Shown: one piece after another, positions 14,297 to 19,821 of the stretch
Layout: each line of letters begins with the position of its first letter
Numbering within the stretch: the stretch's first letter is position 1
NCBI GenBank assembly: GCA_020025475.1
Contig: JAHHSA010000030.1
Coordinates: 1 to 19,821 of the forward strand
Direction: 5' to 3'
DNA from: Oscillibacter sp.
GTDB lineage: Bacteria; Bacillota; Clostridia; Oscillospirales; Oscillospiraceae
Length of the DNA: 19,821 nucleotides
Translations under genes and position numbers: made by a program
The notes under the pieces: generated by a model
Seen by the model: only the letters and a program-made list of their open reading frames with translations
Told to the model about the DNA's origin: nothing
Database searches by the model: none

Positions 14297-15691
14297 TTAC
14301 TCGCCCTTGGGTGCGGAAGGGGTTCCGCCGCCTTCCCCTGGCTTATTGCCGTGTCTCCGACCGCCGCGATGGGCCGGTTTCCGGCGGTGCTTGGCCTCCT
14401 GGCCACCCTCTTTATTCTCAGGGCGGGGTTGCTGAGGTTTGGACCCCTGCTGCTTGGCAGGCTTGCTGCCAAATTGCTGCGGTTTGCCGCTTTGGGAATA
14501 CCGGGGCTTTTGGCCGCTCTGAGAACGGCTGCCGCCCTGGAGATCCCGGGGCTTCTGATCGCCCTGCTGGCCCTTGCCGTCGGCGGGCTTTTTTTTGTCG
14601 CCCTTTCCCTGCTGGTTCTTGCCGGCACTCTCAGTCTTCGGTTCACCGCCCTGGGGCTTGACGCTGCGTCCGCGGCGGCCGCCGCGATGACGGCGGCGTG
14701 GCTTGCCATCACTGCCTACCTCCTGGCTCATCTTCTCCCGAATGGGTGCATCCTCCAGGTTGGAATTCATATAGAACGGCGTGGTCAGCACCGGCGTGGG
14801 GATTTCCTCCTCTGCCTGGTCCTCCACATAGCGGCTGGGCCGCTCAGGAATGGCAATGCCGTCCCTGCTGCCCTTCCCGTTGCGCAGGACGCAGACCTCG
14901 CAGTTGTGATAGCATTTCAGAGAGCCCGAAGGGCCTTCGGAATCCAAGCTCACCTTCATTGTCTCCCGCAGCAGATCCACACTTTTGACGTTGCCGGGGC
15001 CGTCAGGTGTCTGGACAAAGGACTCCACCTTGGGCATCCGCTTGGCGGCATCCTCGTAGGCGTTCTGCTCGTACTTGAGGCAGCACATGAGGCGGCCGCA
15101 GGTGCCTGAGATTTTGGTAGGATTCAGACTGAGGTTCTGGGTCTTGGCCATCTTGATGGACACAGGCATAAACCCGTCCAGGAACTGAGAACAGCAGAAC
15201 GGTCTTCCGCAGATGCCCAGGCCGCCAATCATTTTGGCCTCGTCCCGGACGCCGATCTGCCGCAGTTCAATACGGGCACGGAACACCGAGGCCAAGTCCC
15301 GAACCAGCTCCCGGAAATCCACACGGCCGTCTGCCGTGAAATAGAAAATGATCTTATTGCCGTCAAAGCTGGCAGCCACGTTTACCAGCTTCATCTCCAG
15401 GCCGTGGTCCACGATTTTCTTCTCGCAGACATCGAAGGCCTCGCTCTCTTTTTTCTTGTTGTACTCCACCGTGCGGCGGTCATTGTCCGTGGCCATCCGC
15501 AGCACCGGACTGAGGGGCTTTACGATCAGGGCGTCATCCACATCGTGGTTTCCCTCCGTACAAGTGGCAAATTCCGGGCCCTGGGCGGTTTCCACCACCA
15601 CCTGCTCGCCCATTTTCACGGTCAGACCATTGGGGTCGAAAAAGTAATTTTTACAGCCGCCTCGAAAGCGGACGCTGATGACTTCTGTCAA
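14297..15691 (-). CDS. ricT: RicT (YaaT) PSP1-domain protein with a long basic C-terminal tail
   Basis: The 464-residue protein starts with the conserved RicT core (about 1-290). Conserved cysteines are 'CGRPFCC' (C161, C166, C167) and 'CGRLMCC' (C198, C203, C204). Together with C260, C264 and C267 they fit the Fe-S cluster ligands of the Ric complex. In B. subtilis RicT with RicA and RicF steers RNase Y mRNA processing and affects sporulation and competence. The B. subtilis protein is about 275 residues. Here an extra tail of about 135 residues (330-464) is rich in Gly, Lys, Arg, Gln and Pro, with RRGRR-type patches, and is surely disordered. The start is TTG in a TTGA overlap with the holB stop, with GGAGGG just upstream. 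The holB-ricT order is the conserved Firmicute arrangement. Confidence 0.93.
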   Translation of the reverse strand: MTEVISVRFRGGCKNYFFDPNGLTVKMGEQVVVETAQGPEFATCTEGNHDVDDALIVKPLSPVLRMATDNDRRTVEYNKKKESEAFDVCEKKIVDHGLEMKLVNVAASFDGNKIIFYFTADGRVDFRELVRDLASVFRARIELRQIGVRDEAKMIGGLGICGRPFCCSQFLDGFMPVSIKMAKTQNLSLNPTKISGTCGRLMCCLKYEQNAYEDAAKRMPKVESFVQTPDGPGNVKSVDLLRETMKVSLDSEGPSGSLKCYHNCEVCVLRNGKGSRDGIAIPERPSRYVEDQAEEEIPTPVLTTPFYMNSNLEDAPIREKMSQEVGSDGKPRRRHRGGRRGRSVKPQGGEPKTESAGKNQQGKGDKKKPADGKGQQGDQKPRDLQGGSRSQSGQKPRYSQSGKPQQFGSKPAKQQGSKPQQPRPENKEGGQEAKHRRKPAHRGGRRHGNKPGEGGGTPSAPKGE

Positions 15692-16551
15692 AGGATTCCC
15701 TCCAATTCAACCGAGAGAGCACCCAGCACATGGTTGGGACCCACGTTGTAGGCACATTCTCCGTGATACTTCTGTAATATTTCTATTGTGTGCATAATTT
15801 GAACTTTTGTCAAGGATTTTGCCAGATAAATCGCCAATTCCCGGTCGTTTTTCTGCGGTTCGCGGCCATAGAGCAGCAGCAGTGCCTCAGCAAACAGTCC
15901 GTGGCAGCGGCCCAACAGCGCCTGCAGCGACTCCCGCTCCGTCCGCTTCTTCTCCAGATGAACCGCCAACTCCGTAACAGCCCCCCGGCGTCGGCTGCCG
16001 ATGGCCCGGCACAACTCCTCTGCCGCCTCGCTGACAGCCTCACTCTGTTCCTCCACTGCCGGTTGCAGCTTCAGCTCCACACAGCGGGAACGCAGAGTCT
16101 GCAGCACTGCGGCAGCATTCTCCGCGCAGAATAAAAACGCGGCGTAGGGCGGTCCCTCCTCCACGATCTTCAAAAGCACATTCTGATCCTGCTCCGTCAG
16201 CAGAGAGCAGTCCGGAAAGAGATAGATCTTCCGGCTCCCCTCATTGGGACGGATGTAGGCGTCCGCGCGCATATTGCGGATGACATCCACGGCGATGTTC
16301 TTATGCTCCGGGTCCTGCACCGTAATGAGGTCCGGGTGGATGTTCTCTGCCACCTTATGACAGGCAGTGCAGTGTCCACAGGGCTTTCCGACCGATGCCG
16401 TGCACTCCATGGCAGCGGCGGCATAGCGGGCTGCGGCCAGCCGGTCACCGTTGCCTGTAAAAAGCAGCGCATGAGAGAGTGCACCTCGTTCCGCCGCCTT
16501 CCGGATGCGGACTGTGACCAGGTCTGTGGGCTGCGGGAATGGATTCGACAT
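15688..16551 (-). CDS. holB: DNA polymerase III delta' subunit
   Basis: The 287-residue protein resembles the clamp-loader delta' subunit. 'SHALLFTGNGD' (26-36) corresponds to the P-loop region but lacks the GKT/S residues, so it should not bind ATP. A zinc module has C50, C58, C61 and C64, the same spacing type as in E. coli delta'. 'QDQNVLLKIVEE' (121-132) is the sensor-region helix, and the SRC motif is at 155-157. Delta' supplies the arginine-finger-like SRC residue that completes the ATP site of the neighbouring DnaX subunit during loading of the beta clamp. GAGGAG lies 8 nt before the ATG. It overlaps ricT by 4 bp and so leads a two-gene operon. No strong promoter is seen upstream. Confidence 0.93.
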   Translation of the reverse strand: MSNPFPQPTDLVTVRIRKAAERGALSHALLFTGNGDRLAAARYAAAAMECTASVGKPCGHCTACHKVAENIHPDLITVQDPEHKNIAVDVIRNMRADAYIRPNEGSRKIYLFPDCSLLTEQDQNVLLKIVEEGPPYAAFLFCAENAAAVLQTLRSRCVELKLQPAVEEQSEAVSEAAEELCRAIGSRRRGAVTELAVHLEKKRTERESLQALLGRCHGLFAEALLLLYGREPQKNDRELAIYLAKSLTKVQIMHTIEILQKYHGECAYNVGPNHVLGALSVELEGIL

Positions 16552-16761
16552 GCAAAAGGCTCCTCTCCGTTTGATGGTTTATCAGTCGTATCCTACCATA
16601 TGCAGCAGAAAAAAGGAAGCTAAAACATCTGATTTCCCAGTTTTCCCACTGTGGCGGCAATCCAGCAGCTTTTCCCGGAGAGGGAAAATAATTGTGAAAT
16701 ATGTACAAAGTTCACCCGAAGTTTTTCTGCATCCCGACCAACGCATTCTGTACTTTTAGTA
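16552..16761. other. Divergent intergenic region upstream of holB
   Basis: There is no gene here. A 7-bp inverted repeat TTTTCCC-GGAGA-GGGAAAA (16670-16688) lies midway. On the holB side I see only weak promoter-like hexamers. The ppdK promoter lies to the right of this part. Confidence 0.4.
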
Positions 16762-16790
16762 TTGTTTTTATTTATTTTCCACATTATAAT
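16762..16790 (+). promoter_or_regulatory. Strong sigma-A-type promoter for ppdK
   Basis: TTGTTT (-35, 16762-16767) and a perfect TATAAT (-10, 16785-16790) are separated by 17 bp in an AT-rich stretch. The start near 16797 gives a leader of about 87 nt. Confidence 0.75.
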
Positions 16791-16800
16791 GGGGAGAGGC

Positions 16801-16825
16801 GTTATTAACTAATCGTTTAACAAAC
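16801..16825. promoter_or_regulatory. Imperfect inverted repeat at the ppdK start site (candidate operator)
   Basis: GTTATTAAC and GTTTAACAAAC face each other around TAATC, at about +4 to +28 from the predicted start site. The half sites resemble the TTGTTAA arm of Rex operators, but the spacing does not fit the Rex consensus. This is the position where a repressor would block elongation or initiation. Confidence 0.3.
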
Positions 16826-16845
16826 CAATAATTCATTTTGCAATG

Positions 16846-16860
16846 CACATAGATTATGTG
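16846..16860. repeat. Short hairpin in the ppdK leader
   Basis: CACATA-GAT-TATGTG is a perfect 6-bp inverted repeat 11 nt before the GGAGG ribosome site (16872-16876). It may be an RNA hairpin or a protein site. Confidence 0.35.
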
Positions 16861-16883
16861 ACTACGCATACGGAGGAAATAAG

Positions 16884-19517
16884 ATGAGCAAAAAGTATTG
16901 TTACCTGTTCACCGAGGGCAACGCCAACATGAGAGAGCTTCTGGGCGGCAAGGGCGCCAACCTGGCCGAGATGACCAACATCGGTCTGCCTGTGCCCCAG
17001 GGCTTTACGATTACCACCGAGGCCTGCACCCAGTACTATGAAGACGGCCAGAAGATCAACGATGACATTATGGCTGAGATTATGGAGTACATCACCAAGA
17101 TGGAAGAGATTACCGGCAAGAAGTTCGGTGACCAGGAGAACCCCCTGCTGGTTTCCGTCCGTTCCGGTGCCCGTGCTTCCATGCCCGGCATGATGGACAC
17201 CATTTTGAACCTGGGTCTGAACGAGACCGTCGTTGAGGTCCTGTCCAAAAAGTCCGGCAATCCCCGCTGGGCATGGGACTGCTATCGCCGCTTTATCCAG
17301 ATGTACTCTGACGTCGTCATGGAGGTTGGTAAAAAATACTTTGAACAGCTCATCGACAAGATGAAGGAAGACCGAGGCGTCACCCAGGACGTGGAGCTGA
17401 CCGCCGAGGATCTGAAGGAGCTGGCTGGCCAGTTCAAGGCTGAGTACAAATCCAAGATCGGCGTGGACTTCCCGTCCGATCCCAAGGAGCAGCTGATGGG
17501 CGCCATCAAGGCTGTGTTCCGCTCCTGGGACAACCCCCGCGCCAACGTCTATCGCCGCGACAATGATATCCCCTACTCCTGGGGCACTGCCGTCAACGTG
17601 CAGTCCATGGCTTTCGGCAACATGGGCGACGACTGTGGCACCGGCGTCGCTTTCACCCGCAACCCCGCTACCGGCGAGCGCAAGCTGTTTGGTGAGTTCC
17701 TGACCAACGCGCAGGGTGAGGACGTGGTTGCAGGTGTTCGTACCCCCATGCCCATTTCCCAGATGGCTGAGAAGTTCCCCGAGGCCTTCGCTCAGTTTGA
17801 GAGCGTGTGCAAGACTCTGGAAGATCACTACCGTGATATGCAGGATATGGAGTTTACCGTTGAGCACGGCAAGCTTTACATGCTGCAGACCCGCAACGGC
17901 AAGCGTACTCCTGCTGCCGCTCTGAAGATTGCCTGCGACCTGGTGGACGAAGGCATGATTGACGAGAAAAAGGCTGTGGCCATGATTGAGCCCCGCTCTC
18001 TGGACACCCTCCTGCATCCCCAGTTCGATGAGGTCGCCCTGAAGAAGGCCACCGTCATTGGCAAGGCTCTGGGTGCTTCTCCCGGCGCTGCCTCCGGTAA
18101 GATCGTCTTCTCTGCTGAAGACGCCAAGGATTGGGCCGAGAAGGGTGAGAAGGTCGTCCTGGTTCGTCTGGAGACCTCTCCCGAGGACATCGAGGGCATG
18201 AAGGCCGCTCAGGGCATCCTGACCGTGCGCGGCGGCATGACCTCCCACGCAGCCGTCGTGGCCCGCGGCATGGGCAAGTGCTGCGTCTCCGGGTGTGGTG
18301 ACATCAAGATGGACGAGGAGAACAAAAAGTTTGAGCTCTCCGGCAAGACCTACGTCGAGGGCGACTGGATCTCCCTGAACGGCTCCACTGGTGCCATCTA
18401 TGACGGCGCTGTTCCCACTGTCGATGCCTCTATCGGAGGTGACTTTGATCGGGTGATGAATTGGGCTGACCAGTACCGCCGCCTGAAGGTCCGCACCAAC
18501 GCTGATACTCCCCATGACGCCGCTCAGGCGCGTAAGTTCGGTGCTGAGGGCATTGGCCTGTGCCGTACCGAGCACATGTTCTTCAACGAGGATCGTATCC
18601 CCGCTATCCGCGAGATGATCTGCTCTGACACCGTTGAGCAGCGCGAGAAGGCTCTGGCCAAGCTGGAGCCCATGCAGCAGCAGGACTTTGAGGGCATTTA
18701 CACCGCCATGGAGGGCTGCCCCGTAACCATTCGTTTCCTGGACCCCCCTCTGCACGAGTTCGTCCCCACGGAGGAAGATGACATCGCTCTGCTGGCAAAG
18801 GACCTGGGCAAGAGCGTTGCCGACATCAAGGCCGTCATTGCCTCTCTGCACGAGTTCAACCCCATGATGGGTCACCGTGGCTGCCGCCTGGCTGTTACCT
18901 ATCCTGAGATCGCCGCCATGCAGACCCGCGCCGTTATCAAGGCCGCTCTGAATGTTCAGGCACAGCATCCCGAGTGGACCATGGTCCCCGAGATCATGAT
19001 TCCCCTGGTTGGCGAGACCAAGGAGCTCAGATACGTCAAGGACGTGGTGGTTGCCACCGCTGACGAAATCATCAAGGCAGCTGGTTCCGACATGAAGTAT
19101 CTGGTGGGTACCATGATCGAAATCCCCCGTGCCGCCCTGACTGCGGATCAGATTGCCACTGAAGCTGACTTCTTCTCCTTCGGCACCAACGACCTGACTC
19201 AGATGACCTTCGGCTTCTCCCGTGATGATGCCGGCAAGTTCCTGGGCGCATACTACGATAAGAAGATCTATGAGAACGATCCGTTTGCCAAGCTGGACCA
19301 GACGGGCGTGGGCAAGCTGGTTGACATGGCCTGCAAGTTGGGCCGTTCCACGAACCCCGACCTGCACCTGGGAGTCTGCGGCGAGCACGGCGGCGACCCC
19401 GCCTCTGTGGAGTTCTTCCACCGCACCGGCCTGGACTATGTGTCCTGCTCTCCCTTCCGCGTGCCTATCGCACGCCTGGCTGCCGCTCAGGCTGCTATCA
19501 AGGATGACCGCAACTAA
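16884..19517 (+). CDS. ppdK: Pyruvate, phosphate dikinase
   Basis: The 877-residue protein is full length. The N-terminal ATP-grasp domain includes 'LGGKGANLAEM' (20-30), 'SVRSGARASMPGMMDTILN' (91-109) and the ATP-binding segment up to 'YMLQTRNGKRT' (332-342). The phosphohistidine domain has 'GGMTSHAAVVARGMGKCC' (450-467), with H455 matching the number of the catalytic His in the Clostridium symbiosum enzyme. The C-terminal PEP-binding TIM barrel has 'GLCRTEHMFF', 'FGTNDLTQMTFGFSRDD' and 'GVCGEHGGDP', with the catalytic Cys at 832. It interconverts ATP + Pi + pyruvate with AMP + PPi + PEP. In fermentative anaerobes it can run toward pyruvate in PPi-linked glycolysis. GGAGG is 7 nt before the ATG. 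It is transcribed alone from a strong promoter. Confidence 0.98.
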   Translation: MSKKYCYLFTEGNANMRELLGGKGANLAEMTNIGLPVPQGFTITTEACTQYYEDGQKINDDIMAEIMEYITKMEEITGKKFGDQENPLLVSVRSGARASMPGMMDTILNLGLNETVVEVLSKKSGNPRWAWDCYRRFIQMYSDVVMEVGKKYFEQLIDKMKEDRGVTQDVELTAEDLKELAGQFKAEYKSKIGVDFPSDPKEQLMGAIKAVFRSWDNPRANVYRRDNDIPYSWGTAVNVQSMAFGNMGDDCGTGVAFTRNPATGERKLFGEFLTNAQGEDVVAGVRTPMPISQMAEKFPEAFAQFESVCKTLEDHYRDMQDMEFTVEHGKLYMLQTRNGKRTPAAALKIACDLVDEGMIDEKKAVAMIEPRSLDTLLHPQFDEVALKKATVIGKALGASPGAASGKIVFSAEDAKDWAEKGEKVVLVRLETSPEDIEGMKAAQGILTVRGGMTSHAAVVARGMGKCCVSGCGDIKMDEENKKFELSGKTYVEGDWISLNGSTGAIYDGAVPTVDASIGGDFDRVMNWADQYRRLKVRTNADTPHDAAQARKFGAEGIGLCRTEHMFFNEDRIPAIREMICSDTVEQREKALAKLEPMQQQDFEGIYTAMEGCPVTIRFLDPPLHEFVPTEEDDIALLAKDLGKSVADIKAVIASLHEFNPMMGHRGCRLAVTYPEIAAMQTRAVIKAALNVQAQHPEWTMVPEIMIPLVGETKELRYVKDVVVATADEIIKAAGSDMKYLVGTMIEIPRAALTADQIATEADFFSFGTNDLTQMTFGFSRDDAGKFLGAYYDKKIYENDPFAKLDQTGVGKLVDMACKLGRSTNPDLHLGVCGEHGGDPASVEFFHRTGLDYVSCSPFRVPIARLAAAQAAIKDDRN

Positions 19518-19647
19518 AAAACTACCAGCGTTTCACAAGATTCACCTTGTGCATAGAGAATGTGCCGAAGTATTTGTATTCGTTCTTAACAACAAAACAA
19601 GTGCTTGGGTGAAATACTATTAAAGTAGACGTTTCTATCTATAACAT

Positions 19648-19686
19648 AAGCTCCCCGACCGTTCACAAAACAGCCGGGGAGCTTTT
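19648..19686 (+). terminator. Terminator of ppdK
   Basis: AAGCTCCCCG (19648-19657) pairs with CGGGGAGCTT (19675-19684) around a 17-nt loop, and TTTT lies at the 3' side. It is about 130 nt past the stop; the stretch between holds no gene, only a small repeat CACAAG-ATTCAC-CTTGTG (19534-19551). Confidence 0.8.
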
Positions 19687-19694
19687 CGTTATTG

Positions 19695-19703
19695 TGGTAT
19701 AAT
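19695..19703 (+). promoter_or_regulatory. Extended -10 promoter for the gene entering at the right edge
   Basis: TGGTATAAT is a perfect extended -10 (TGnTATAAT) just after the ppdK terminator. There is no good -35, as is common for extended -10 promoters. The predicted leader is about 70 nt. Confidence 0.5.
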
Positions 19704-19779
19704 TTGGTCAGTCCATCGTGATGGCACGCCTGCGGCAAATGTGGTTTGGAAGCTTCATTTTCCCAGAAGGATAATCACT

Positions 19780-19821
19780 ATGATTTTTCATCAGGTGGCC
19801 ATGTTCAATATATCATCAACC
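19780..19821 (+). CDS. Start of an unidentified gene, cut by the window end
   Basis: ATG at 19780 is preceded at 9 nt by AGAAGG (19765-19770) and opens 14 codons without a stop (MIFHQVAMFNISST). The extended -10 promoter upstream supports a real gene. The fragment is too short to identify, and the in-frame ATG at 19801 lacks a good ribosome site. Confidence 0.4.
   Translation, partial: MIFHQVAMFNISST

Noticed and set aside
14351..15109. A 252-codon hydrophobic open frame on the + strand opposite ricT
   Set aside because: It is the reverse complement of the Gly/Lys/Gln-rich tail and core of RicT. The apparent Leu/Ala hydrophobic segments come from that composition, and there is no ribosome site.
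15688..16551. Degenerate P-loop in HolB as a sign of a broken gene
   Set aside because: Delta' subunits need not bind ATP and E. coli delta' also lacks a functional P-loop; the zinc cysteines and SRC motif are intact.
16630..16655. MraZ-box-like TGGGA repeats upstream of holB (minus strand)
   Set aside because: The two repeats are spaced 9 bp instead of the usual 10, they lack the third copy, and the downstream gene is not mraZ.
16854..19421. An 855-codon open frame on the - strand opposite ppdK
   Set aside because: It is antisense to a full-length PPDK, with the same low-complexity Leu/Gly/His character and no domain signature.

Overview
The window looks like chromosomal DNA of an anaerobic, GC-rich member of the Firmicutes, most likely an Oscillospiraceae/Clostridia gut-type bacterium. 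The evidence is the gene content: a single-chain pyruvate:ferredoxin oxidoreductase, pyruvate phosphate dikinase, the holB-ricT pair, MurT/GatD homologues and an RsiV-type anti-sigma factor. The placement is inferred from gene families, not from a marker gene. I see no tRNA, rRNA, CRISPR array, insertion sequence or phage gene.

Layout. (1) 1-2656, + strand: a tightly packed operon of a cyclase-family (kynurenine formamidase-like) metal hydrolase whose 5' end is cut off, then a MurT homologue and a GatD homologue. (2) 2657-2898: a 23-bp perfect hairpin and a bidirectional terminator. (3) 2899-6435, - strand: nifJ, with a good sigma-A promoter at 6533-6561. (4) 6829-8346, + strand: a ComM/YifB AAA+ protein, ending at a shared terminator. 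(5) 8414-9735, - strand: an ECF sigma factor followed by its RsiV-like anti-sigma factor, with a likely ECF-type promoter. (6) 9985-12451, + strand: thiI then cinA, ending in a 36-bp perfect palindrome that serves as terminator. (7) 12501-13253, - strand: a ZIP metal transporter. (8) 13379-14224, - strand: a Cof-type HAD phosphatase. (9) 14297-16551, - strand: holB then ricT. (10) 16884-19517, + strand: ppdK with a strong promoter, followed by a terminator, an extended -10 promoter and the first codons of one more gene.

How the genes relate. nifJ and ppdK are both pyruvate-node enzymes and each has its own strong promoter and a palindrome in its leader. The sigma/anti-sigma pair is a self-contained envelope stress module. 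holB-ricT is the conserved Firmicute arrangement.

The most interesting item is the MurT/GatD pair. The GatD homologue keeps the fold landmarks of the glutaminase but has Ala in place of the nucleophilic Cys and Thr in place of the catalytic His. Its MurT partner keeps the ATPase and zinc-ribbon signatures but has a rewritten motif in the C-terminal domain. This pair is therefore unlikely to be a normal glutamine-hydrolysing lipid II amidase. Other points are a RicT with a disordered basic tail of about 135 residues, the hairpin after gatD, and an inverted repeat overlapping the ECF promoter.
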